Source: Psychrobacter sp. PG1 (GTDB taxonomy: Bacteria; Pseudomonadota; Gammaproteobacteria; Pseudomonadales; Moraxellaceae). From it: a stretch of DNA of 64,000 nucleotides. The stretch covers positions 20,824 to 84,823 of the forward strand of contig NZ_JABUZG010000061.1 in NCBI RefSeq assembly GCF_014897815.1, written 5' to 3'. The position numbers were made by a program, and so were the translations under genes. Positions 8,705 to 18,187 of the stretch are shown piece by piece; within the stretch, counting starts at the first letter, position 1; every line of letters begins with the position of its first letter. The notes under the pieces were generated by a model. That model was given only the letters and a program-made list of their open reading frames with translations. It made no database searches and was not told where the DNA came from.

Positions 8705-9466
8705 TCATTCTATACTTTGCGCATCCTCTCGTTTGACAATTTTATGCTGGTCTTCTGTACTATCGACTTTCCAATAGCTAGATATGTACAAATGCGTTTT
8801 TGGTATTGGGCGATCTACCTTAAAATAATGGCGTAGGGCGCGCATACTATGGAACTCGCAAGCTGCCCAAACAGCAGGTTGTCCTATTAGCCACGTAAGC
8901 GTTTTAATGCGATCAAGTAATGGGCTGCTTTGTTCATTTGGATGTGCGTTTATCACCCAATGAATGTCAACGTTGTCTGGCTTCTTGAGTAGTTGCTTAT
9001 CTGCTTCAGTGGTAATCTCAAGGACTGCATAGCCGTGTGCGTCAGCAGGTAGCTGGGCAAGATTGACGGTAATCGCCGGCAGCGCTGTCATATCACCGAT
9101 CAATAAAAACCAATCAGCCTCATTGTTAATCAGCTTCTTTGGTCCAGGGCCGCCTACCAATATTTGCTCGCCCACTTGGGCGTTACGTGCCCATGCTGAA
9201 GCAGGGCCTTCTGTCTCGTGCAACGCAAAATCGACATCTATTTCGTCATCACGTTGAAGGCTGACGGTATAGGTGCGCATCAATGGTCGAGTGTCATCGC
9301 CTTGAGGGAATATCAGCTTAATGTACGCGCTTTCTTGATCTGCCGGAAAATCAGTCAGTCCAGCACCGCCAAGCGTGACACGGCACATATGTGGGGTGAG
9401 GTATTTACTGCCAATTACATCTAGCATTCTTGGGGTAGGTTTTGCCATATTAATACTTTCCTTCAT
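8705..9466 (-). CDS. Siderophore-interacting protein (SIP/ViuB family ferric-siderophore reductase)
   Basis: 253 aa. The N-terminal FAD-binding barrel carries the MRTYTVSL motif (family RxYT), and the middle contains WFLLIGDMTALPAI, a variant of the family GDETALPA nucleotide-binding motif. The C-terminal NAD(P)-like domain has WAACEFHSMRALRHYF and ends with the SYWK motif, in order typical of ViuB/SIP proteins. It should reduce Fe(III)-siderophore in the cytoplasm to release Fe(II). The start at 9466 has GGAAAG upstream. It lies 87 bp downstream of a TonB-dependent receptor on the same strand with no own Fur box visible, so it is probably cotranscribed with it and controlled by the Fur box at 11834-11852. 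Confidence 0.9.
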   Translation of the reverse strand: MKESINMAKPTPRMLDVIGSKYLTPHMCRVTLGGAGLTDFPADQESAYIKLIFPQGDDTRPLMRTYTVSLQRDDEIDVDFALHETEGPASAWARNAQVGEQILVGGPGPKKLINNEADWFLLIGDMTALPAITVNLAQLPADAHGYAVLEITTEADKQLLKKPDNVDIHWVINAHPNEQSSPLLDRIKTLTWLIGQPAVWAACEFHSMRALRHYFKVDRPIPKTHLYISSYWKVDSTEDQHKIVKREDAQSIE

Positions 9467-9553
9467 TTAACTATTCGATAGTTTAGGTCATCATTTGAGA
9501 TGAGACCACTCTATAAGATTGATATTCTCTAGTAATGGTAAGTTCTACATTGC

Positions 9554-11782
9554 CTAAAAATTGGCTTTTAGGCTGACGGACATTTGGCGCTCAGGTCCCA
9601 TCCAGCAATTGTTAATATCATAACAAGCGCCGACATAGGTCTTATCAAAGAGATTGTTGATACTCGCGCCGACAGTGAGCATCGGATTGATTTGATAATT
9701 ACCGCCAATATCTACCAAAGTCACGCTTGGTAATTCGTCTGAGTTTTGCTTATCAAGTTGCATACCGCCTTCATAGCGCACGCCAGCGTTGAGACTGAGC
9801 TTGTCAGTAGCGTAATAATCTGCCCACAATGTTGCCTTGTGCTTAGCCGTTTGCGCAGGGGTATTGCCAACCAAATCAGGGTTGAATTCATCTTCTGTAA
9901 TTTCAGCATCGGTATAGCTATAACTGGCGGCAATATCTACCCAGTCGTTAAGCATGTGGCTGCCTGAGACTTCAAAGCCTTTGGAGGTAATTTCACCCGT
10001 TTGTGTTTGACTTCTATAGTTAATTTCGTCAGCCACCACGACGTTTTTTTGAGTGATATCAAATACTGCTAATGTTCCTTGCGTGGCGCGATTGGCAGAG
10101 AGATATTTGACACCAGCCTCTAGCTGATCGGCAGTCGTTGGCTTAAATGGCGCATTGGTAATAAAGTTACTACCGACCACTGGCTGAAACGACTGAGAAT
10201 AACTAGCATAAGGAGATAGCCCATTATCAAAGTCATAGATAGCTGCGAGACGACCACTGGTTTTCGAGGCATCATTGTCAATGGTTCTATCACTATAGAT
10301 GGCACCTTCAGAAGCCTTGGTTTGCTTAGTGATACTATCAAAGTTATCATGACGTAAGCCTGCTACTACTATCAAATCTTGCCATTTCATTTCATCTTGT
10401 ATATAAAAACCAAGCTGGCTTTGTTCAATGTTTTCATTTTGACGATAAGCCTCTAAAGGCAACGTATCGGCATTTATTTGTGAGTAATCTGGATTGGATA
10501 AGTCAAGATTTGGCGTGCCATTTGCGCCAGCATCATAATAAGTGGCGGTACTGTCTGTCTCTTGATACTCAATACCAAATAATAAATTGTGCGAGGTACT
10601 GGTAGTATCTAACTGATAAGCAAGCTGGTTGTCCGTGGTCCAGTTGTTCATACTTTCATCGGTGGTGTAGGCCACGCGATTTAGTATCTTATCACTACCA
10701 CTTACAAACCCGCTGTTGTACATATTACGCTGCTGCGCGTCGGCGTCGGTATAGCGCAGAATGTGCTTGAACGTCAACTTATCATTGATGTCCCAGTTTA
10801 TGGTAACACTTGGCATGAGTACTTCTTTGCTGAAGTGATTCCACTCATCGCCGGCATAGGCATCACTGCCCAGTTTGCCATAGCTGGCATGGTAGACAGT
10901 GCCAACGGCAGGCAGTGGGGTGGAAGGCACCATTTCCGGATCATCTTGATAAAACAGATTGGCAAGAACGGACACATCTTCTGTCGGTTGCCATTGCAGT
11001 GACGGATTGATCAGTGTGCGCTCTTCTTCTGTGGTCTGCATCTGCCCGTCTTTTTGTCGTTTTAACGCCACCAAACGATAATTGAGCGTATCTGTGATAG
11101 GTCCTGTCGTATCGACCGCCACTTCTTTTAGGTTTTGATTACCCACTCGCAACTGTACCTCAGATGCTTGAGTGCTTTTTGGGGTTTTGGCGACTTGATT
11201 GACCATGCCACCTGGAGATGCATAGCCATAGAGTGAGGATGCGGGCCCTTTGACCACTTCGACTGCTTCTGTTGCGTAGATATCGACTTGCGGCATCAGA
11301 TTCCAAGCCCCATCGTAGGGCAGTCTTAATCCATCGTAAAAATTGGAGTAAGTTTTAAAACCGCGAATATTGTATTCATCAAAGATGGATACGGTACCGC
11401 GACTCTCAGTACTCACCCCTGGCTCATAACGTAACGCTGCATTGACACTGTCTGCTTGACGTTTTTGTAACAGCGCTTGATCGATTCTCGTATAGCTCAT
11501 GGGTGCATCATTGGGATCTAACGCTGTTTTGGTGCCTGTACTACGATAGTTGTCGGCATAGACAGTAATGGTATCCAAGGTGGTCGATGGTGTCACAGTC
11601 TCATTATTATTAACATCACTACCAACATCATTATCGACGTCGTTCTCAACACTGTTTTCGATGTTATTCGGCATCGTCTCAGCATAAGCTGCGTGGCTCA
11701 AACCCATTGCCAATCCCAATTGCACCGCGAGAGTTAAACGTTTTTGACGAATGGATGTAGACGTTGAGATAAAACGCATCAT
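9554..11782 (-). CDS. TonB-dependent siderophore receptor
   Basis: Outer-membrane ferric-siderophore receptor, about 742 aa from the chosen start. A signal peptide (LTLAVQLGLAMGLSHAAYA) is followed by a TonB box-like segment LDTITVYAD. The plug has PQVDIYATEAVEVVKGPASSLYG and PGGMVNQVAK, and a 22-strand barrel ends in the outer-membrane signature ...SVSLKANF with terminal Phe. The frame stays open to an ATG at 11854, but that extension would be encoded by the Fur box and lacks a ribosome-binding site. AAGGAAAT directly precedes the ATGATG at 11782/11779, so I take 11782. It heads a unit with the SIP gene. The siderophore cannot be read from sequence; the layout is of the FhuA/FpvA-like group. 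Confidence 0.92.
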   Translation of the reverse strand: MMRFISTSTSIRQKRLTLAVQLGLAMGLSHAAYAETMPNNIENSVENDVDNDVGSDVNNNETVTPSTTLDTITVYADNYRSTGTKTALDPNDAPMSYTRIDQALLQKRQADSVNAALRYEPGVSTESRGTVSIFDEYNIRGFKTYSNFYDGLRLPYDGAWNLMPQVDIYATEAVEVVKGPASSLYGYASPGGMVNQVAKTPKSTQASEVQLRVGNQNLKEVAVDTTGPITDTLNYRLVALKRQKDGQMQTTEEERTLINPSLQWQPTEDVSVLANLFYQDDPEMVPSTPLPAVGTVYHASYGKLGSDAYAGDEWNHFSKEVLMPSVTINWDINDKLTFKHILRYTDADAQQRNMYNSGFVSGSDKILNRVAYTTDESMNNWTTDNQLAYQLDTTSTSHNLLFGIEYQETDSTATYYDAGANGTPNLDLSNPDYSQINADTLPLEAYRQNENIEQSQLGFYIQDEMKWQDLIVVAGLRHDNFDSITKQTKASEGAIYSDRTIDNDASKTSGRLAAIYDFDNGLSPYASYSQSFQPVVGSNFITNAPFKPTTADQLEAGVKYLSANRATQGTLAVFDITQKNVVVADEINYRSQTQTGEITSKGFEVSGSHMLNDWVDIAASYSYTDAEITEDEFNPDLVGNTPAQTAKHKATLWADYYATDKLSLNAGVRYEGGMQLDKQNSDELPSVTLVDIGGNYQINPMLTVGASINNLFDKTYVGACYDINNCWMGPERQMSVSLKANF

Positions 11783-11833
11783 ATTTCCTTGTAAGTTATC
11801 AAATGCCGAAAGCGAAAGAAAAGGAATAATAAC

Positions 11834-11852
11834 ATTAATGATTATCATTATC
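11834..11852 (-). promoter_or_regulatory. Fur box upstream of the TonB receptor at 9554-11782
   Basis: Read on the minus strand it agrees with the classical 19-bp GATAATGATAATCATTATC at 17 of 19 positions by hand count. It lies about 50 bp before the receptor start and in the divergent spacer to the PepSY-type gene, so it may serve both. Confidence 0.85.
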
Positions 11853-12134
11853 ATTAAAAATTTACAAACAAAGCGTTCTTAGTAAGATGTCGAGTGAAGT
11901 AGCCTCATTTTTAGCCATTAAGATGACTATGATGCAAACATGAAAATTGAAGAAACGCCTTAATATGACGATAATTTTTGACTATAAGCAATGGTGTTTA
12001 CAAGGCTTTTCTCGTATGATGCAGCCGTCTATTTGGAATCAACTTTTAGATCAACAGACAGACAGGATTTATTACTACTATTAATAGGTCTAGGTCGTTC
12101 ATTGAGCAACCAAAGATTGTTAAAGGTCATATTT

Positions 12135-13649
12135 ATGAACAGACATACAAGTCAATCAACCAATACTCAACGCTATTTTACGGTATGGCGTTGGCATTTT
12201 TATGCGGGAATGTTTATAGCACCTTTCCTAATTATCCTAGCTTGCAGCGCACTTGGCATGCTGTTGATGTCTAACATAGCAGGTCGTGATGACGATCGCC
12301 TCACCATTACCACCCCAGAGTCGGCGATGACGGCATTAATTACTGCCCCTATTTCTACGCAAGCTAAAAACGCGTTGAACACTTTATCTAACAGCACGCT
12401 GGTGAAATATATCGCGCCTCGTGATACGGGCACCGTTGCCTTGTTTCAAGTTAAGTCAGCCAGTCATGAGAATATGGTGGCGGTGAATCCTTATACGGCT
12501 GATATCGTCAAAAGCACACCGACTAATAGTGGTCTGTACTATACCTTTAATGATATTCATGCTGATTTACTATTGGGCAAAGTCGGTGATTATATCCAAG
12601 AAACCACTGCCTCATTAACCATCTTAATGATTCTAACGGGTTGGTATTTGTGGTGGCAAAAACGCAAATCACTCAAAGCCATGCTTATACCCAATGATGC
12701 TGTAAATAATAAGAAAAAACGCTCATTCATACGTACCATTCATGCGACATTGGGCAGTTGGATATCTGTGTTGCTACTGTTTTTCTGTATTTCAGGAATG
12801 GCATGGGCAGGCATCTGGGGCGAGCGAGTCGTGCAGGCATGGAGTCAGTTTCCTGCGGGCAAATGGGGCGTTGCGCCAATGCCGCTTTCTATTGATCACA
12901 GTCAACATCATGTTGGTATGGATATGAATAACGCTGAAGCCACGCCGCACGTTCATGGAGCAACACCAGCCACAGCACCCACCCATGGTGATGCACTAAA
13001 TACGGGTAGTACCAAAGATGTGCCTTGGGTGCTTGAATTGACACCAATGCCAACATCTGGCACTGTCGCTGGCAAGGATGGTATCGCGTCCAATATACCG
13101 ATTATGATCGATACTGTAGATCGATTTGCCCGTGAGATTGGTATTGTCGGACGTTACCAATTAAATCTGCCACAGGGTAATACGGGCGTCTGGACGATTA
13201 GCCAAGACTCAATGAGCTATGATATGAAAAATCCAATGGCTGATCGTACGGTACATATCGATCGTTATTCGGGCAATATTTTGGCAGATATCCGCTTTGA
13301 TGATTATAATGCTTTTGGTAAATTTATGGCGGCGGGCATTGCTATTCATATGGGGACGCTTGGATGGTGGAGCGTATTGGTCAATGTCCTATTTTGCTTA
13401 TCGGTTATTGCTATTTGTGTGAGCGGTTACATTATGTGGTGGCAACGCCGTCCACGTCATGCCAGTGAAAAGGTTGGACTAAATCCACCAGCGCGTGGTC
13501 TCAGTTTTTCTATATGGTGGCCGTTTGCCATTCCTTTGTTAGCAGTGGCAATCATATTCCCGACCGCCATCATCGCGATTGTCGCTATCGGATTACTAGA
13601 TTTCTTAGTCATTTCACGGGTTGGTTTTTTACAGAAATTATTATTTTAA
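12135..13649 (+). CDS. PepSY-associated TM protein (inner-membrane ferric-siderophore reductase type)
   Basis: About 504 aa from the ATG at 12135, which has AAAGGT 8 bp upstream; a longer frame from 11991 lacks such a site. The pattern is four-plus TM helices: FYAGMFIAPFLIILACSALG near the N-terminus, LTILMILTGWYLWWQKR, then TLGSWISVLLLFFCISGMAW and WSVLVNVLFCLSVIAICVSG, with PepSY-like periplasmic segments between them. The family includes PiuB and FsrB-type reductases encoded beside TonB siderophore receptors. Conserved membrane-embedded His residues (WHFYAG, IHATLG, AIHMGTLG) are candidate heme ligands. A periplasmic loop near residues 300-325 is rich in His and Met (DHSQHHVGMDM, HVHG). 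It is divergent from the receptor gene and shares the Fur box region. Confidence 0.85.
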   Translation: MNRHTSQSTNTQRYFTVWRWHFYAGMFIAPFLIILACSALGMLLMSNIAGRDDDRLTITTPESAMTALITAPISTQAKNALNTLSNSTLVKYIAPRDTGTVALFQVKSASHENMVAVNPYTADIVKSTPTNSGLYYTFNDIHADLLLGKVGDYIQETTASLTILMILTGWYLWWQKRKSLKAMLIPNDAVNNKKKRSFIRTIHATLGSWISVLLLFFCISGMAWAGIWGERVVQAWSQFPAGKWGVAPMPLSIDHSQHHVGMDMNNAEATPHVHGATPATAPTHGDALNTGSTKDVPWVLELTPMPTSGTVAGKDGIASNIPIMIDTVDRFAREIGIVGRYQLNLPQGNTGVWTISQDSMSYDMKNPMADRTVHIDRYSGNILADIRFDDYNAFGKFMAAGIAIHMGTLGWWSVLVNVLFCLSVIAICVSGYIMWWQRRPRHASEKVGLNPPARGLSFSIWWPFAIPLLAVAIIFPTAIIAIVAIGLLDFLVISRVGFLQKLLF

Positions 13650-13697
13650 AATTAAATAAAATAAGAGAGCCATTCAAAAAGTCATTCTTATTTACAC

Positions 13698-13736
13698 AAA
13701 ATCAGGGCAACTTTCTAAAAGATGCCCTGATTTTTT
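13698..13736. terminator. Bidirectional terminator between the PepSY gene and the exporter gene
   Basis: A perfect 12-bp stem (AAAATCAGGGCA with TGCCCTGATTTT) with T-runs on both strands separates two convergent genes. Confidence 0.9.
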
Positions 13737-13770
13737 ATTGCTCGCCATTAACTTTTTACTAAGCCAGTAT

Positions 13771-15483
13771 TTACGCCAACATAGCAATGGCATCGGCACT
13801 AGCACGTTGACGCTCTTCAGCATTTAACTCAATCAATCGGCCTTCTTTCATCAGTAATAATCGATCTGCATGCTCAAAGTAACCGTCATCATGACTGATG
13901 ATAAACAGCGTTTTACCCAAGGCTTTGAGTTCAGGTATCAGTGTTTGATAAAACACTCGGCGAAAGGCAGGATCTTGGTCAGCCGCCCATTCATCGAGTA
14001 GCAGTATGTCTTTTTGTTCAGCCACGGCAATGAGCATGGCCAAGCGCTTGCGTTGTCCTTGTGATAGCTTGTCGGTCGATAATTGGTTGTCAGTCACGCT
14101 GACTTTATCTTGTAAATTCAATTTATGCAGCCATGTATTTACGAGCGCTTCATCGGGTTGCTGTCTCTCTCTACCAATCAGCTGTTTAAAAAGATGCTGA
14201 TCGCTAAAAATGGCAGAAAAAAGCTGTCGGTAATCGGCGTTGTTTTCTGAGTCAACGAGCTGGCTGTCTATTTTTACAGCACCGATGCTAGGGGTGAAAA
14301 TGCCTGTAATAATCTTGGCAAGCGTAGATTTACCGCTACCATTCGCCCCGATTAAAAACACCACATCGCCACGTTGCAAAGTCAGATTAACCGATTTTAG
14401 GATATCGCTAGCATGCTCATTTTCTTTGACCACTAGCTCATTTGCATCGGTATTAATACTTGCATAGCGATAGCCAATATCATTGAACGATATGGACTGC
14501 CAGTTGTTGACCACAATATCCGTTGTAAAGGTTGATTGGTACTCCGCCAATTCTAAAGATTGTATTTTATCCAGCGCCACTTGTGCCGTTTGTAAGGTCG
14601 GATACGCGCCGACGGCATGGAGGATGGGTGATTGCATGAATAGAATGGTTAAAGAGAAAGTGGTGGCAATACCCATTGGAATAGTAAGATAATTTGACAC
14701 GGCAAACACCACACCAATGGCTGCGAACATCATAATATTCGACCAATTCACGGCGGATAAATGATACGTATCCGATTTAATCACTCGATTTTGATAAGAC
14801 TTGGCATGATTTAAAAAATCATGTTTGTAGAGTTTTTCAGCGCGGTGTTGATTAAGCGCCAGCTCTTTGCGACCATCTATAATGGATTGATAGTCCTCAT
14901 ATAAAAGATCATTGATCTCTCTGAGCTCTCTTAAATGAGTATAGACATGCTTCACTAAAATGGTGCTTATCCAAATCGTCATCGCAATCCAAAACATGAC
15001 AATCAATAATAATGGCAGCGACAACCAGCCTAAATAAAGGGCGACACCAACCGATAAAATAACGCCTTGCACCAGTTCTGGCATACGCACAAAGGCGACG
15101 GTAATCGATTGAATATCTGAGGATAAGCTGGCGAGTAACCGTGCGCTACCCAAATGATCTATTTGCGGAACTTTGGTATCGATGATTTGTTTGACCAGCT
15201 TGGTTCTAAGCTCGTAGACGAACTGATGCCCCAAACGGGTCAGTGCATATTGTGATACGAAGGTCGTGACTAATAGCAGCAGCACCAAAGCTGAAAATTG
15301 ACCCAAGCTTGCCCACGATAAGGTATTAAAAACAGGCTGACTGATAAAGGTGTGATTGATATAGGCAATGATGCCCACACTGACCGCCGCATTCACCAAA
15401 TTAAGGAAAATAACTTTAAGAAAGGGCAGGCGATAGTGTGCCCAAATCATCTGATATAAAGAAACGGTGGCGTGAGAGGACAT
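13771..15483 (-). CDS. Cyclic-peptide/siderophore export ABC transporter (PvdE/SyrD/YojI type)
   Basis: 570 aa, a half-transporter with TM domain and nucleotide-binding domain in one chain. About six TM helices lie within residues 15-290. The ATPase has Walker A GANGSGKST at 379-387, signature LSQGQRKRLAM and Walker B LLLDEWAADQDP, the last wording being characteristic of the PvdE/SyrD/YojI group. Members export cyclic peptides such as pyoverdine precursors, syringopeptin or microcin J25 from cytoplasm to periplasm. No peptide or siderophore biosynthesis gene lies within the window, so either the substrate is made elsewhere or the protein protects against a toxic peptide. It is downstream of a TonB receptor on the same strand, with a hairpin between them. 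Confidence 0.88.
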   Translation of the reverse strand: MSSHATVSLYQMIWAHYRLPFLKVIFLNLVNAAVSVGIIAYINHTFISQPVFNTLSWASLGQFSALVLLLLVTTFVSQYALTRLGHQFVYELRTKLVKQIIDTKVPQIDHLGSARLLASLSSDIQSITVAFVRMPELVQGVILSVGVALYLGWLSLPLLLIVMFWIAMTIWISTILVKHVYTHLRELREINDLLYEDYQSIIDGRKELALNQHRAEKLYKHDFLNHAKSYQNRVIKSDTYHLSAVNWSNIMMFAAIGVVFAVSNYLTIPMGIATTFSLTILFMQSPILHAVGAYPTLQTAQVALDKIQSLELAEYQSTFTTDIVVNNWQSISFNDIGYRYASINTDANELVVKENEHASDILKSVNLTLQRGDVVFLIGANGSGKSTLAKIITGIFTPSIGAVKIDSQLVDSENNADYRQLFSAIFSDQHLFKQLIGRERQQPDEALVNTWLHKLNLQDKVSVTDNQLSTDKLSQGQRKRLAMLIAVAEQKDILLLDEWAADQDPAFRRVFYQTLIPELKALGKTLFIISHDDGYFEHADRLLLMKEGRLIELNAEERQRASADAIAMLA

Positions 15484-15527
15484 AATGGCTCAATAATAGA
15501 ATGGTTTTTTGCGTATTTTTGATAACA

Positions 15528-15560
15528 TAAAAGGGAGTAGGTGGTGCCTAATCCCTTTTA
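15528..15560 (-). terminator. Hairpin between TonB receptor and exporter
   Basis: TAAAAGGGA pairs with TCCCTTTTA, with an inner TAGG/CCTA. It follows the receptor stop at 15596 by 35 bp. The T-run is short, so partial read-through to the exporter gene is possible. Confidence 0.55.
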
Positions 15561-15595
15561 TCTAAGTCTTATAAACGTGGTTTAATGGGCATGTC

Positions 15596-17884
15596 TTAAA
15601 AGTCGAAAGTCGCTGATACTTTTAGGGCAGTAGGCTCACCGGCATTTAAATACCCAGCACCCGCATAACCACCCACTGATTGCCAATAGTCTTCACCAGT
15701 AATATTAGTAACTACTCCTTTTAGCGTCACGTCTTGTCCAGCGAGCATGGTTTTGTAGCGAGCACCTAGATCTAGCGTGGTATAACCGTCAACTTTTAGG
15801 CTGTTGGCAGCATCAGCATAACGTGCGCCTGTGTGAATGATATCGCCGGTCACCGTCAATCCTTCAACTGCTGCTAAATCATATTCTAGGTTGACGTTGC
15901 TTTGTAGCGTGGGCAGTCCGATGACTCGGTTGCCGTCGAACGTCACATCGCCCGTATCTTTTTGCTCAGCATTTAAGTAAGTAACACCAGCATTGAAACG
16001 CATGTTTTCGCTTGGGCTACCAAATACAGTCAATTCCACCCCTTGATGGCGATTTTCTCCAGCAGCGGTAAACGTATTTGAGTCATTGATATAAGCACGC
16101 GGCTCATCGGTGCGGAATACCGCCAAACTACTGCCAATCAGACCATTGTCATACTTAACGCCAACCTCAGTCTGCTCACTCACATAAGGGTCTAAATTTT
16201 GACCACCATTGGTGACAGCACCACCATTATTAGTCAGAGGTGCTCTTGCGCCTGGCGCTAGACTTTCGATATAGTTACCATAAACAGACCAGTCCATGCT
16301 TGGTTGATAGACAATTCCAACGCTTGGTGTCCACTCGCTTTTATCGTAATCAGCCGTTTTAGCCTGAGTGTTAGGATCATAGCTGGTGGTTTTTAAATTC
16401 TGATGACGCACACCTAAAGTAGTTTTTAGTTTGTCATCGAACAGTGATATGGTATCGGCTAGCGCAAAGCTTTGGAATTGCTTCTCGTTGGTTAGCTTCG
16501 GATCGTCTAAGTTACCACCGAAGATTGCTGTGCTTGTAAAAGGGACCTCAGCGTAGTCGGTGGGATGGTACAAATTGGTCACGGGTTGATTACCAAAATC
16601 ATAGGCGAAGGCCCCTTTTTCTTCTTGGTCATAGAAATCCGCTGCTAGTACCCAATTATGAGCCACTTCACCTGTTTGCCATTTACCACGCAGACCGAGC
16701 TCAGCACTTTGTACCAAATCTTTTCTAGAGTTATCAAAGCGATAAAACGTACCTGCACCATCAACATTGTTGACGGTTAGATTGGCCAGTGAGTTTTCTT
16801 CCTCACCACTTCGCACACCGTAAGCACCATAAGCGGTAATATTATCAGTAAAATCATATTCTCCTCGAATGGTACCAAAGACATCTTCTTCATCTGAATA
16901 CGTCCAAGGCTGCGCCCAATTCTTTGAGCCGTCTGGTGCTTTTGGTACTCTAGAAACACCAGCAAGTGTGACACTAGGGCGGGTCTCTTTGAGTTTGTTG
17001 TCTTGCCAGCCCAAATCAGCTGATAATCGATACTGATCGCCTCTATAATCTAGTCCTAACGCTGCCAGACCCAGTGTTGAAGATTCATCATCAATCGCGC
17101 TGTCGCCATCTTGATAAGCAGCATTAAAGCGAATGCCAAACGCATCATCAGTACCAAAGCGATCACTGACGTCTACGGCAACTTTGCCTTGATCACCTTG
17201 ACCATAACCAAGCGTTAGTTGACGTAGTGGGTCATTACTGGCGCGCTTAGGTAATAGGTTAATCGTACCACCGGCATTGCCACCACTGGGCGCTGCGCCA
17301 TTGAGCATGGCAGATGCCCCGCGCTGAACCTCGACACGCTCGAACAATTCCGTTGCGATATACTGCCTTGGCAATATGCCGTATAGACCGTTATACATGG
17401 TGTCATCAGAGGTTGTGACAAAGCCGCGCATAAAGTACGCTTCTTGAAAGTTGCCAAAGCCTCTAGCGACACGAACAGTCGGGTCTTTTTTGAGCAGGTC
17501 GCCCACACTTTGGGCTTGTTGATTGCCGATATACTCATTGGTATATGAGGTAGTGGAGAACGGCGTGTCCATGATGTCTTGATTGCCCAAGATTCCGACA
17601 CGGCTTCCTGTCGCTACTTGACCACCTTCATAGGCATCTGGCAACCCATCGGCTGATGCATCAGCACTACTGGTCACGACAATCTCATCGAGTACCACGC
17701 TTGGGGTATCGGATTGAGCGTCAGCACTTAAATCTGCTTGTGCCCACGCGATTTGGCTTGCACCCAGTAGTATTACCGATGTGGACAGACAAGATGAGCA
17801 CAGTGATTTTAATGACAAGGGATGGCGAGACATATTCAATAGAGTAGGGCGAAATAAAGCAGAGTATAAGCGAGACAGTTGCAT
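15596..17884 (-). CDS. TonB-dependent siderophore receptor (second)
   Basis: About 762 aa from the ATG at 17884. A signal sequence (STSVILLGASQIAWA) precedes a TonB-box-like VVLDEIVVTSS. The plug carries ELFERVEVQRGASAMLNG and GGTINLLPKRA, typical of ferric-siderophore receptors, and the barrel ends in LKVSATFDF with a terminal Phe. The open frame extends 27 codons further upstream into the Fur box region, but GGAAA about 6 bp before 17884 supports the internal start. It is likely Fur-regulated through the site at 17917-17935. The PvdE-like exporter follows, a pairing seen in hydroxamate and pyoverdine-like systems, though the ligand cannot be inferred. Confidence 0.92.
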   Translation of the reverse strand: MQLSRLYSALFRPTLLNMSRHPLSLKSLCSSCLSTSVILLGASQIAWAQADLSADAQSDTPSVVLDEIVVTSSADASADGLPDAYEGGQVATGSRVGILGNQDIMDTPFSTTSYTNEYIGNQQAQSVGDLLKKDPTVRVARGFGNFQEAYFMRGFVTTSDDTMYNGLYGILPRQYIATELFERVEVQRGASAMLNGAAPSGGNAGGTINLLPKRASNDPLRQLTLGYGQGDQGKVAVDVSDRFGTDDAFGIRFNAAYQDGDSAIDDESSTLGLAALGLDYRGDQYRLSADLGWQDNKLKETRPSVTLAGVSRVPKAPDGSKNWAQPWTYSDEEDVFGTIRGEYDFTDNITAYGAYGVRSGEEENSLANLTVNNVDGAGTFYRFDNSRKDLVQSAELGLRGKWQTGEVAHNWVLAADFYDQEEKGAFAYDFGNQPVTNLYHPTDYAEVPFTSTAIFGGNLDDPKLTNEKQFQSFALADTISLFDDKLKTTLGVRHQNLKTTSYDPNTQAKTADYDKSEWTPSVGIVYQPSMDWSVYGNYIESLAPGARAPLTNNGGAVTNGGQNLDPYVSEQTEVGVKYDNGLIGSSLAVFRTDEPRAYINDSNTFTAAGENRHQGVELTVFGSPSENMRFNAGVTYLNAEQKDTGDVTFDGNRVIGLPTLQSNVNLEYDLAAVEGLTVTGDIIHTGARYADAANSLKVDGYTTLDLGARYKTMLAGQDVTLKGVVTNITGEDYWQSVGGYAGAGYLNAGEPTALKVSATFDF

Positions 17885-17916
17885 GAATATTTCCAGCACA
17901 TAGATTAAATGCTTAT

Positions 17917-17935
17917 TATAATGATAATCATTTTC
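17917..17935 (-). promoter_or_regulatory. Fur box upstream of the second TonB receptor
   Basis: 17 of 19 matches to GATAATGATAATCATTATC by hand count, about 33 bp upstream of the start at 17884. An overlapping shifted match continues to 17939, consistent with overlapping Fur hexamers. The remaining ~250 bp to the next gene (17940-18187) shows nothing else. Confidence 0.85.
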
Positions 17936-18187
17936 ATTACAATATATTACTGGATTAAATCTCAATATATTTTTATCGTGTTAAGTGTACGTTTTTGTTA
18001 GGAAAAACAGTAAGTCGTCTAAAGTTGATTAATTACACTACGTTGATTAGTCGCGCTACACCAGCAGCAACGATTGTTATTAGCTCAATTTAGAAGTCAG
18101 CACAAGTGGTTAGTAAGTGGCTAAATGCCTATTATTTATTAAATGCTTGCTGTTTATAGAAAATACCATTTACAAAAAACATAATGC

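Noticed and set aside
8517..8777. Plus-strand 86-codon frame after the cupin gene
   Set aside because: Composition is like random AT-rich DNA, overlaps the SIP gene end, and the start lacks a ribosome-binding site.
9467..9553. A separate Fur box for the SIP gene at 8705-9466
   Set aside because: No match better than chance in the 87-bp spacer.
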